Assembly (NCBI GenBank): GCA_029168955.1
Contig: JAPDOI010000065.1
Coordinates: 2,046,001-2,110,000, forward strand
Length of the DNA: 64,000 bases
Source: Aplectana chamaeleonis
Lineage: Eukaryota; Nematoda; Chromadorea; Rhabditida; Cosmocercidae
Reading direction: 5' to 3'
The position numbers and the translations under genes were made by a program. The notes beneath the pieces were generated by a model. It was not told the DNA's origin, searched no databases, and saw nothing but the letters and a program-made list of their open reading frames with translations. Within the stretch, counting starts at the first letter, position 1, and every line of letters begins with the position of its first letter. Below, one piece after another: positions 10,891-21,269 of this stretch.

Positions 10891-12242
10891 AAAATCTTAT
10901 GCTTCAGCCGATATCGCATTTTCAAAATAACCCAACGAGTCACTTTCGTGGAGTAAATTGCAAGAGATATAACAGTGAACAATTCTCTTTTCAAACAGTT
11001 AACTATCCATCACTTTCCAGAATTGTCAATATTTGACCTTTGGCGGGATCGAGCCTGGGAATCCTAAGTTGCCTAAAAATGCATCTTATACATATTACAA
11101 AATTCCATCACATCTGTCATTTCGTTGACAGAATGTTTCGCTTGTAATGACCTCGATGACAGCGAATACTCAACACTATTGCTGCTGACATATCCAGGAG
11201 CGCTTTGGCAACACACTTTACCTGGCCACGGCTCCGCTCGCATGTCAGAGCAATCAACGATGGCCATGTTACTGTCGTCTATTGCCTTGCATGCTTTCTC
11301 CACCAGTCAATTCTACGTGAATTGTCACCTCTTTTTGTGATTTTCTGCCTTATTTTACATCTCCATTTCATTTCCTGCCTCATTTGTTTTTCGCAGTTGT
11401 GTCTCACAATTCAGTTTCTTTTTTGATCACCAGTCTCATCTCGCCAGCTCAGTTTGATCTCCAGTTTTATTTTGACCTCTTATTGTTATCTCATTTTGCC
11501 GTCTCTGTTTGCCGTAATTTTTTACACTAACGGTATGGCTTAGGTAACCCCTCCCCACCCCTGATAAAAGGCCATCTCGATTCTTGATCGCTCGAAGGTC
11601 CGCCCTCCCCCTCCCACCAGACATCGACTGTTCCGACCCTCCCGCCCCCTCTATAGGGGTTCGCAGAGTTGCAGCGGGCGGCGAGTGGTCGCCGAGCGTC
11701 AGCCTTGACGCGGCGACATAAATGTTTTCGAACATTATCGACTCGGCATCGGTTTCCGCTTGCTGGCAGTGGCGCAGGGCTGTCACGACGTCAAAACACT
11801 CTGCGGTGTCCCCTCGTCGCCCTTCACGCTGCATCAGTCGCCCTTGTCTTCAAAATTGATCGATATTGCATCACCCAACTCTGTTCGTCGCTGCGAGCAA
11901 TGCCGCGACTTGAACTCTGCTGGTCCCTTGTGATACATCACGCCTCACGCTGAACCCTGGTGACACGGAAGTAGGCCGAAGTGGAGGTATAGTGTTGGCT
12001 CTTCTCCACTTGGAAGTCTATCATAACTTTGTTTTTAAAAAGGACTATCGTGGTTCCCGTTTTTCAGATAGAGACAATTCGTCGTTCTTCGGATTGGAAC
12101 AAACCACCGTAATATACGACTCGCTCCTGCGTTTGGAAATCCTCTAGTAGTACGGCACCTTTTTTAGAGTTCACTAATTTTCCTAATGATCATGCGGTGA
12201 CTGGGACGGCCCAGGCATGGATTAGGTGATTTCGAATTCCAC
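10891..12242. other. No gene recognised; GC-richer stretch at 11.55-11.85 kb
   Basis: Mostly featureless. A GC-rich segment near 11550-11840 opens several overlapping frames on both strands, which looks like base composition rather than coding. No repeat partner was found in this window. Confidence 0.35.
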
Positions 12243-13223
12243 TAAAAGGCAGTGTTCACGATGATTCTCGTCCTCGAGTTTCTCACATATAACAATGCGT
12301 TGACCTTCAAGTGTTACCGAAATTACGAAGAAACGGCGAGAAACGCATTAAAACGTCGTATTTTGTGGCATTATTCTACGACATGGACTATTTGTCCGGT
12401 TGGATGAACATGTTCATGATGGTTGTCACCGGTGGAACATTGGGTCAATCAAAAATAGAAGAATTTTTCATGGCAAGCAGGATTAGTTAGGGCCCTAAGA
12501 AAAGAACAGAGCAATAGAGAGTAGAGAATTGCAGAGGACGGGTCCACAAATGATCTCATTGCCACAACAAGCACTTCCTGTGATACTTAAGAGGCGGGGA
12601 TGATACTTAAAGGCAGTGTTCACGATAAAAATCGTTTTTCTGTTTTCCGGCCTATCTTGAAAACGGCCCCATGCTGATTCCAATGATAACTCTGAAATCG
12701 TACAAGACGTTCTGGGAACGGAGTTATGGTCCCTCAAATATTGAGCTAAGGAAACATGGTGGACGAGTTGTCCGAAGCTTGTAACTTCCGTCTTTTGCAG
12801 CCAATGTATGCGTGCTGACCTGAGCAAAGAAAGAAGTTGAGAATGAAGGGAAGAACGGGGCTAATGAGTGGAAATCATCGCTTGTCTCATGATTTCGAAC
12901 ATTCATTTGTTCACGTCGGTGGGCGTGTGTTGCGCTTTTGAGGTTTGCAATGCGCTCGAAGTGGCAAATTCGGGCTCTTGTGGAGCTTTTCCTAGCTCGT
13001 TTTCATACGTTCTTTCGACGTAAACGTTACAGTGTGCCCCTCCACTACCCATTCCTAGTGGAAACTGAAACACATTTTTTATCGTGAACACTGCCTTTAA
13101 GGATTTCGTGTATTTCCGGTGCGTTTTTCTCAATTTCTTCGTCACTTTAGTTCTACCCAGGGGCCACGTAATCAATATAGCGAATAATCTCAAAATTGAA
13201 GATTATCGTGAACACTGCCTTTA
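12243..13223. mobile_element. AGGCAG-type MITE (type alpha), split by a second MITE
   Basis: Left end TAAAAGGCAGTGTTCACGAT and right end ATCGTGAACACTGCCTTTA form terminal inverted repeats. An undisturbed relative in reverse orientation lies at 41241-41730 and shares the internal pieces about fifty bases either side of the insertion at 12607-13100. No transposase is encoded. Confidence 0.75.
12607..13100. mobile_element. AGGCAG-type MITE (type beta) nested in the alpha copy
   Basis: Flanked by TTAA on both sides; ends AGGCAGTGTTCACGATAAAA and its complement. The interior block with GTGGACGAGTTGTCCG also occurs at 46357-46847, 55404-55898 and in fragments at 39352 and 54342. The reverse-oriented alpha copy at 41.2 kb gives the matching unoccupied site, differing by one base (TTGA for TTAA). 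Confidence 0.78.
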
Positions 13224-13739
13224 GAGGCAGTGGTCACGATGAAATACGTCATCGAAAAAAAAAACTAGAAAAATCAGCTTAGATCGAAAACAGCTGAAAA
13301 CTAGGAAGGAAGAGCGGTGTAAAGCGGGCTAGCTTCTAGGTCCCAACGATGCCAGTTCGTGCACAAGTGCACAGCGCCGCCAAAAAAGATCGCAGTCTCA
13401 TGCCGAGCAGTCAAAAATCATCAACATTCAGCGGAAGAAATAAATGCAAATTTAGCTAATAAAAGCAGACGTACAATGAAAGCATGCACTTCAGTCAATG
13501 TTCATTGACTGAAATTCAATTTCAAGCCAGCTGGTGTTCTTGATACTAGAGATCATCAACGCCGATGATGTGCAGTGTGCTCGTCCACCATCAAAAGACC
13601 AGAAATTCAGCCTTCAAATTTGGCCCAAAACAGCGGTTTTTTCGCGATTTTTTCTCATAGGTCCTACTACTCGAAATTCAGAGAAGAGTTTAGAGAGGAA
13701 AAGAAGACAAGCATATGTGATCGCGACCACTGCCTTTAA
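13222..13739. mobile_element. AGGCAG-type MITE (type gamma), copy 1
   Basis: It abuts the alpha copy, sharing the TA between them. Ends are AGGCAGTGGTCACGATG and CGACCACTGCCTTTAA. The interior contains AAATCAGCTTAGA and the segment GATCATCAACGCCGATGATG. Relatives lie at 36091-36522, 40377-40909 and 40923-41955. Confidence 0.72.
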
Positions 13740-14221
13740 TACAATGACACTATGACCCTTAGAGAGACCATTTTAACGAAATCGTCCACATCACTTCTAA
13801 ATTTTTCTATAACAGTCAATTTTGCACAAATTATTGCTAATCTCATTCATAACGTGAGCATCTCAGATATGTTGGTTTCTCACCCAAATAGCATTGATCA
13901 TTATTACAGTCGCCTCCCTTGAGCACTTCAGATCACTACTGTATTGAGTTTGCAATCTCGTTGAAGAGACTTTTCAAGAATAAGTTGCTATGCAAATGTC
14001 TCCAAACTCAATCAGATAGACTGAACATCGGTGAGCAACCTCTCGGAAAGTATGGACACTGTCTATACAGACTACATTAATATGCGCCTCCATTTGATAG
14101 ATAGCCACGCTGTCGCTCAACGCAAGAAATGCTGTGTGAAAAACCCAAAACGAATGCAGCTTTCAGTAGATAAGGTGAGGCGCTGGAATTTTCTTGTTCA
14201 CTCTTCGATAGCATAAAGCCT

Positions 14222-14440
14222 GCCCAAATGAGACTGTCCGCCCACGCGGTCGGCATGCGTGTCGAGCAGCCTTCGCGAAGGCATTTTTTTTACTTGTAAG
14301 TCGATTGCAGGAATATTGGACAAATAGTGAACAGTATCTCAGTCAGCTATTGTTAGCCATGAGGAGGCCCGTTCGAAAAATGACTTTGCGACGGCTGCTC
14401 GACAAGCACACTAACCGCGTGGACGGGCATTCTTATTCTG
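14222..14440. repeat. Inverted-repeat MITE (CCGCCCACGCGG family), copy 1
   Basis: The left side reads ATGAGACTGTCCGCCCACG followed by GGTCGGCATGCGTGTCGAG; the right side carries the complement (CTGCTCGACAAGCACACTAACCGCGTGGACGGGCATT). Two relatives lie at 20462-20690 and 21965-22175. About 210-230 bp, no coding content. Confidence 0.65.
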
Positions 14441-15118
14441 ATAGACTTTATATAAAGCGTTCCTCAGAAAACTCAAGAGATCTCTTGCACAATATGAAAT
14501 GAAGAAGAAAGCTTGAATAAGGTCGGCAGGCAACACGGAGTGGTTTTTCAATTGTGTTGAAAAAATCGAACTTGAAGGTTCACCCCAACGGTGTATTCTA
14601 CGGAGCCTAGAAAACCTCACTCTCCCAGCACTCAACCCGCACGAATGAATGATAGCGCATTCAGAAATCGGAGTATTTCCATAGAGTTTCTATATACTCA
14701 GGAAACTCACGGCCCGTCCGCAGCGGCAGATGAGCTCTCCAGACGGTCCGCGGCGCTTGACGGCTGATCCGCGGCACAATTGATAGAGGGTTAGTCAAAC
14801 GGCCCTTCCGTGGCGCTGATTGTTCTTGATGGGGGTGGTTCCGGGGCGCACCGGCAGTTGAACGACTTCCACCTCCTCATCTCACTCACTCACATCTAAC
14901 GCGACCGCAGAAACGGCTGCAGTGGCAACCATGAAAAAAACTTGGTAAAGCGAATGATCACGTCCTAATGTGTTTATCTTATGCACAGCCGGTATATAAG
15001 GTGCCTAATCTCACTCGATTCCTCATTCAGCATTCTGATGTCGGCCCTCGAAGGTGATTTTGAGTCCCTCTCCAGAGGCCAGCATAATTTTGGTCGCAGG
15101 GGGATAGGGATATCCTCA

Positions 15119-15579
15119 GGCCCCCGTCATTTTCGGTGGATCTACTGAGCCCCACCCCGTCGATACGCACCGAATCCGTGGGAAACGGGTGCAAAAAAAT
15201 CAACCCACCGAGTCCGACTGCGACCGTCTGATGCCCACCGCAATCCCCCGGTCGATTCTGATGGATCTCATGCGTACAAGGGCGGGGCCAATGCACCGAC
15301 TGAGTCCGACTGAGTCCCACTGAGTCCCGCTGCGTCCCAACCGAAATCATCCTTACCCCACCTGTGCAATGATGGCTCTTAAAAATGGTTTACGAGTTGA
15401 AGACAAAGAAGTGTTGAAAACAAGGAAAATCAGCCACCAAACACGTTCCAATTCACAGCTGAGGTGATAGTCGTCATTACCAATTGCGTGTTTCGTAGAG
15501 GAACTGGTTGGCGCTGGGGGCAACCGGACTCATTCGGACTCAGCAGCAGCAGGTTTTTCGACGAAGTCTGACGGGGGCC
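15119..15579. mobile_element. PIF/Harbinger-like MITE, copy 1
   Basis: Ends GGCCCCCGTCA and TGACGGGGGCC are flanked by TCA on both sides (15116-15118 and 15580-15582). A 538-bp sister at 34483-35020 shares both ends and most of the interior, with TTA duplications. Three-base duplications and GG..CC-rich ends fit the PIF/Harbinger superfamily; that assignment is inference because no transposase is present. The interior has TGAGTCC(C/G)AC micro-repeats. Confidence 0.75.
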
Positions 15580-15778
15580 TCACAGCTGGGGGGTGGGGGG
15601 TGGTGGTTTTCGCCGCGGTCCGCAGGGAGGGTGGCTCCTCACCGCAGACCTCGGCGAACGCTAAGCCCTTGTCGGACCCGGAGTGGGCTTTCTCTGCCCC
15701 GGACCGCGACATTCACGCATCTCTAGAGAAGAGGCGGATTGGTCATGACTGTGTCGGAGAGAACGGTCAGCGGCGGAT

Positions 15779-15866
15779 CTCAGGACGATCCGCAGCGCCT
15801 GCAGGACGATCCGCGGCGCCTGTAGGACGATCCGCGGCGCTTGAAGGATGGTCCGAGGCGCTTTGC
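15779..15866 (+). repeat. 20-21-bp minisatellite
   Basis: About four tandem units of AGGACGATCCGCGGCGCCTG with small changes. Diverged single units occur in the opposite arm of the same element near 14740-14780. Confidence 0.7.
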
Positions 15867-16169
15867 CGGCGCTTTACCGGCTTTGGTGAAGGATTATCCA
15901 GTCGTCGGCAGCGGCCGATCCTGGAAAAGCGCCGCGGACGGGCCGTGAGTTTCTCTGAGTAGACAATGACTGATCAAGCTAGCAGTCGTTGTTCTTTCAG
16001 AAGCTCCACGGAAATACTTCGATTTATGCGAGCGGTATCATTCATTCGTGCGGGATGAATGCTGAGAGAATGAGGTTTTTTAGGCTCCGTAGAACACACC
16101 GTCTGATTTCAACGCAGGAAAATACGATAAGATCATAAAAGCAAAGCCATCCATTTTGACAATTACTTC

Positions 16170-16545
16170 AAATCGGTATATAGACCTCTTCAAAACCCTG
16201 ATGCAGGTCCAAGTTCCATGACCGGCAACAGGTTGAAATTTGCTTTGGCATATCCACTGACTCAGTTCATGCTACATTACGTAAGCTTTCCAGCAGGATA
16301 TGAACTTCACCTGATGAGATAACGTACACTTTCCTCAAAAAGGCCGATCTTAAACTGATATCTTCTTTGACTGTATTGTTCGATAGAATCCTCCTCCACG
16401 GCAAGGTTCCAAACTGTAGAAAACTGGACTTCTACGATCAGCCTTTGTAGAGGGAAATAGGAGCACTGCCAAACGATTACGTCCAATCTATCTCACCAGC
16501 CTTACAAGTAATACTATGAAATCTATAATCCAACAGAACATCCTT
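16170..16545 (+). pseudogene. CR1-like non-LTR reverse transcriptase fragment (N-terminal part)
   Basis: Around 16440-16545 the sequence reads EGNRSTAKRLRPIYLTSLTS then KSIIQQNILR, which fits the conserved start of the non-LTR reverse transcriptase domain (NYRPISLTS...K..E.II). Upstream, another frame gives LTVLFDRILLHGKVPNC, matching the stretch that normally precedes it. Stops and frame changes make this a dead fragment. The catalytic core does not follow; unrelated sequence begins near 16546. Confidence 0.6.
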
Positions 16546-17169
16546 AGATAAGCCATCGCTTGGAGCGGAACAGGTTCCTCCCAATTATGGCGTCGCCGGC
16601 CGGACAGCAGTCGGGGGACTCTACTCCGGTTGCTATGAGAGCCTCGGCGGCTCTCCGGTTGCTCTCGTGGCGACTGCGGTGCCATCGCGAGAGATCAAGC
16701 AAAGCAGAATTGGTTGCTCTTTGAGGGATCACGTGCGGATCATGCGATCAGCAGGTATAAAAGGAGGCTTATCGCCCAAAGGCCTGCAGTTAGCCTCTCG
16801 AGGCTATTCTTGGGAGGTGGCCTTGGGTCATTCTCTAAAGGATCCTTTTTTGTCCCGAGGGGTTCCTCCATGGCTCGCAGTGAGAAAGGCTTCCTCACTG
16901 CAGACCATGCTTGGATTATACCCTGGTTGCGGCCTGTGGCAGGATCGCCCTTCCTGCCCACAGGCTGTGAAAAGTACCCTATCCTCTTGAGTGGCTTCAT
17001 CCTCTTGAAACGAGAAGAATGAAAAGACATCAGCAGTTGGGAACTTTTTTGAATCGCACGGACAGCAGTCGCGATTCTGATGCACCCGAATGTAGCTCCG
17101 AGCGGATGCGCGGCTCCCCGGAAAGCGACCGCGGTCACCGTAGTGGACTGCAGAGGTAATGCTCCCCCA
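16546..17169. other. Unrecognised GC-richer segment between two LINE fragments
   Basis: This segment replaces the expected reverse transcriptase core. It contains TATAAAAGGAGG at about 16755, short inverted blocks around CCTGTGGCAGG, and several overlapping frames up to 130 codons without domain signatures. It could be a foreign insertion or the product of a deletion-filler event. Confidence 0.35.
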
Positions 17170-17341
17170 TTAGGTCATCGTACAGGAAAGTGTTCATCGA
17201 AGAGATTGAAAAGGTTCAACGGAGTTTCGTCCATCGTTGATTCATTCTCAAAGGCTCGACCGAAGTGCTGTATGAGCAGCGCCTCGACATGCTCGATGCT
17301 GAAGCTTCGTAGTGTTGTCAGAATTTTGTGTAGATTAAATT
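17170..17341 (+). pseudogene. CR1-like non-LTR reverse transcriptase fragment (C-terminal part)
   Basis: In one frame the sequence gives FIEEIEKVQRSFVHR, a stop, then TEVLYEQRLDMLDAEA. This matches the thumb-like region of CR1/Jockey-type reverse transcriptases (E.VQR.F..R....YE.RL..L). Same orientation as the fragment ending at 16545, so both may come from one decayed copy. Confidence 0.55.
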
Positions 17342-18508
17342 GACCACAGGTAAAATCTATCTGGTTTGTTCAATTTGCCAGGAAATAATGGTACTTTTCG
17401 AGCGCACCCATACAGAAACTGTCCCGTAAATCCTCGTACGCGTGGGTATGAGGGTCATTTTTAGGAAGAAATGCTGCCTCGTGGAAAACTCTGAGCTCGG
17501 CTTTTTTATATGGAGGTCTCGCAGTTTTCAAACTCATCTCCTTCATCTCTAAAAATACATATGGGGTCAGAGTGTCCAACTTCTACCGCCTTGCACATTC
17601 TAGAACACGGGGATGCTCAGTGAAAATCTCCTGCGCTACTCCAAAAACTTTTCGATCGTCAAGCTTTACTTGTCCAGCGGGGACCCTCTTTTATACCTGA
17701 AAATTGGCTCTCTACCCAATCCACTTGGCTTCCGAGCTTTCAATCGACAAACAGGGAATAAGCTGCTATATTTCTAACACATTCAACATTGGCTTCTGGT
17801 ATCCGATTCTCGCTTTTTATCTAACGGTTCCATTTTTATATAACGCGCACCAAATAAATCCCTCTTAGAGCAGGTAAATCAGAGACTATGAAAGCCTAGA
17901 ATTTCCGATCTTGTAACATTCATTTCCCCGCTTTTCGCACTTCTATTATCACAATCGTAGGTGCGAAGCGATTGTTTTTCGAAATTTTCTACTACGAAAA
18001 TAGAGAAATCATTCTCAAAACCACACCGCTTCTATGACAGTGATCCAGAAAAGTGCGAGTAGCAGGGAAATGGAGGTTACTTCAACGAGATTTTACCCTT
18101 TATCATATGTTTGTTCCTCAAACATCAGTTTCTCCACTTTTTTTCAGATCATAGAGCTCTATCAACTTCGCGAGGCAGTCTTAACAGCTAGTTAGCTTGT
18201 TTATGGATGCTTACGACCTCACCATGCTGCATCCACAGCTCGCTGTATCATGATGAACCGACTACTTTTTCTCTTCGTTCAAACAAGACAAAGACGAGCA
18301 GAACATTATTTATTGTGAAATACGTGATCTGATTGTGATATAGATTGTCAAATCCGTATTTGTGAAATATTGTAATAGTGATCAGCGAGGTTGTGAGTTG
18401 TTGGTGCTTAGTCGTCAGGCTACGGCGACTCGAACGATGATGGTGTGACGTTCACTCAGGAAAGGTGTTGGCGGACACTAACGGGAAGAGCAGCAGCACA
18501 TTGTTGTA
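17342..18508. other. No feature recognised
   Basis: AT-rich with no repeat partner in the window and no frame with splice or codon support. Confidence 0.4.
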
Positions 18509-18541
18509 CAGTTCGCGTAATAATTTTAGTCTGATGAATGG
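18509..18541. repeat. 157-bp dispersed repeat, copy 2, left piece
   Basis: ACAGTTCGCGTAATAATTTT followed by AGTCTGATGAATGG matches one end of the repeat at 1422-1578. The rest of this copy resumes at 20151 after the hAT-like insertion. Confidence 0.65.
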
Positions 18542-20150
18542 TATAGTTGTGCCATTCGAATAGATTCGAATCGATATATTCAAATAATTTCAATTCCAAC
18601 ACGTATTCATTATCGGATGGATTCTCTAAAATCGCACCATTGGAATGCTATTCGAAAATCGGACCTCAAAAAAGAAGCCATTCGAATCTGTTCGAAAATC
18701 GGACCTCAAAAAAGAGATCATTCGAATCAATTCGATATTCAGAGCCTACCATTCGAATGAACATTCGAACATTCGAGTAGTTATAATTTCAAATAGATCC
18801 GAATAAGTCTGCCCCGTCGTCGCTAATTAAGGTGTACGGTAGGTGGCCGTGTAATCCATTGGCAGGCTTGCCCCACATCGATGGATTACGAAACCACTTG
18901 GCGCTTTTGTGCAAATTGCCGTAAGTCCTCGGATGTTGGGCTGGTGGTAGTAATTGGGACAGGAAGTTGAACAATTCTGCAAATACTCTGTCCGGCTTTT
19001 TTTTACTGGAAGATGTTTACTGCGGTCATTTAGAGGCAGGGTCCGGGCAGAATTTCGATTTTGAGATTTTCCGCTGAATCGGTGCTCTTGCTACAGGTAG
19101 TTCTAAGGAACATACGAAAACTGCGCAAAAACCGGTCTTCTTCAAGTTATTCCAGCAGCTTCCGCCAACCGCTGTGTCAGAAAAGTCAGAAAAGTGTGGC
19201 CATCATCCACATTTCAGCGGTCGTCCACACATTCTTCAAAACAGCAGTGTAAATATCGGTCATTCCAGCCATGATTATCATGCTGTAAATACCGTAATCC
19301 CTGACTTTGAGGCTATTTTCCCTAGAACTAAGGACTCAGAGTTCGTGATCAGACAATTTTCAGTTAGGCCAGCCCAATATATTTAACCCAAATCTCGGTA
19401 GTGTCAAAATTTGACCGGACCTTGCCTTTAAGACAGTATTCAATAATTATTTCTACGTCGATATCATTATCTGAAACGAAGGGTTGACTTGCTGGCAGAG
19501 CTGAATTTGTTAAGATATTGTGTAAAGATGAAAAAATGGAAATTCTCCAAAGGCAACGATTGAAACCACCTTCAACTTATCACCAGAAATCGTAAGATCC
19601 GTGGTGCATTACAACAGTGTTGAAAACCGGCTTGAAACGTTAGCAACCAATAGCGATTTGCGGTCATGAAACTTTGAAAATGGTGTGCTCACCGCCCCCC
19701 ACTTCCTGGGTAGCCACAATAAAGTGGGTGGAGTGGGCACACCACATTCAAGTTTTGGGGCCGCATGGCAGTAAAGTGTGAGGCAAAGGGAACGTAGCAT
19801 ACGCGCGCACACGCTTAAGTTCAATGGCAGTAAGATTCGCTCCGAAGTAGAGTATACATTGACTGCTCAAGTGGGTTGTTTTAAGCTTGCCGATTCAAAA
19901 TTATTCGAAAAATTATTCGAACCCACTCGAATAGAATTTATTCTAATCTATTCAAAATTCGAAACTCGAAAAAAGGGAGTCATTCGAAGATAGTTGAAAT
20001 TCGGACCTCAAAAAAAGGGCCATTCGGATATATTCAAAAATCGGGCTTCAAAAAAAGGTGGTATTCGAATCTATTCAAAAACCGGACGTTAAAAATGGAA
20101 TCATTCGAATCTATTCGATAATCGGTCATTTCGTCGAGGGCAAAACTATA
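18542..20150. mobile_element. hAT-like non-autonomous DNA transposon
   Basis: The 8-bp string ATGAATGG lies at 18534-18541 and again at 20151-20158. The element starts TATAGTTGTGCC and ends with the complement GGGCAAAACTATA. Both subterminal regions (18560-18780 and 19895-20130) are built of repeated ~37-base units around CATTCGAATC and GGACCTCAAAAAA. Eight-base duplications, short imperfect ends and subterminal repeats are characteristic of hAT elements. No transposase frame is present. A separate MITE sits inside at 19033-19428. Confidence 0.78.
19033..19428. mobile_element. AGGCAG-ended MITE inside the hAT-like element
   Basis: Ends GAGGCAGGGTCCGGGCAGAA and TTGACCGGACCTTGCCTT are flanked by TA on both sides. 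The ends resemble the AGGCAG families elsewhere in the window, but the interior is different. Confidence 0.65.
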
Positions 20151-20282
20151 ATGAATGGTAAGGGCTGCGACGTTAGATCACCCCGCGCGAATCGAAACCC
20201 CATTCTCCAATGGGGCCGCCAACCCCGTACGGCCAGCCGCCTGGTCCATGCGTCACACTCAATCGAAAACGGAAACCATAGC
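20151..20282. repeat. 157-bp dispersed repeat, copy 2, right piece
   Basis: Continues the block interrupted at 18541. In this orientation the forward strand reads AATLDHPARIETPFS and GAANPVRPAAWSMR, close to the peptide read from the copy at 30981-31136. Confidence 0.7.
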
Positions 20283-20461
20283 TTGGGGGACGTTGAGCGT
20301 CCATGGCAGGCTTAAATTTGCTGGGGATAGGGTGACGCGGGGTGTTGTAGGTTGAGACAGGAATGTGCAATAGGCTGTGACGTTTCACTTCTACAGCAAG
20401 CGTTAAATATGCGGCCCTCATTGGCACTCGATCACCTACCGGCCATTGGTGGCTTAAAATT

Positions 20462-20690
20462 CGTCCGAATGAGACCGTCCGCCCACGTGGTAGACGTGTC
20501 TATTGCGCAAATGTCACGGATGCATTTCTTCGGACGAGCCTTCCCAAGGTTGTGAAGAGCTGACCTGGATGTTATACAATATCAGTCTAATGATCATGTC
20601 AATAAGTTTGACCACCCGAAAAAGGCTTATACATATCTCGGTCACTCGACACGCACGCCGATCGCGTGGACAGACATTGTCATTCGGACA
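20462..20690. repeat. Inverted-repeat MITE (CCGCCCACGCGG family), copy 2
   Basis: Left end TCCGAATGAGACCGTCCGCC; right end complementary through CATTCGGA. Related to 14222-14440 and 21965-22175. Confidence 0.65.
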
Positions 20691-21269
20691 GAGATTAGCT
20701 ATTTCATTGAATTAGCCATATCACTCGTAAATTAACTGAAGCATAAATTCAAACATCTTAATTCAGCAAGAAGAAAACGAAACTGTTTTACTCAATCAAA
20801 TCACCATTGGAATTGTAGCCGACTAGCTTAGCTACTCTGGTTCTTAATAACAGTTTCCTTCCCCTTTCGTCTATGTTTGATCATTCGAAAAATTGAAAAC
20901 GAATAACAGAGGAAAACGCTTCCGTGTGCATATCCTCTGCTCCCGAGTGAAATTTATTTTCGCTCGTCGGTGCGCCTATGCTGCGTCTCCTTCTCACCAA
21001 ACTTTCTCGCTGTCTCTACCCTCGCGTCGCGCAAGCGCGTGAGGGAACAAAGTAAATTATACTCGGAACCAGAGCATATCTGCCTCGATTTTTCCTCACC
21101 CCTTTCATCTAAAACGTTAACCATTGTTCTATGCTATATTGTTTATGTTGTATTATTTTTTTCGTATTTAGCTTCATGGTATTATAGGGCTGTCTTCCCG
21201 AGGTTGATTTTCTAGATTTCTTTAAATTTCTTTTCAGTGTACTTTCTGTTCCTAACTTCCAATTAAGAC
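20691..21269. other. No feature recognised
   Basis: AT-rich sequence. Small frames, including one around 20970-21215, lack support. Confidence 0.4.

Larger units (their letters stand above)
14588..16102. mobile_element. 1.5-kb inverted-repeat element carrying a Harbinger-like MITE
   Basis: The left arm (14588-14730, CGGTGTATTCTACGGAGCC to CACGGCCCGTCCGC) is matched by a complementary right arm (about 15930-16102). Between them are repeated CGATCCGCGGCGC motifs and an inserted 461-bp element at 15119-15579. No transposase frame is visible, so it would need trans-acting machinery. Confidence 0.68.

Noticed and set aside
11436..11834. 132-codon minus-strand frame in GC-rich DNA
   Set aside because: Overlapped by an equally open plus-strand frame; the base composition explains both and no domain is visible.
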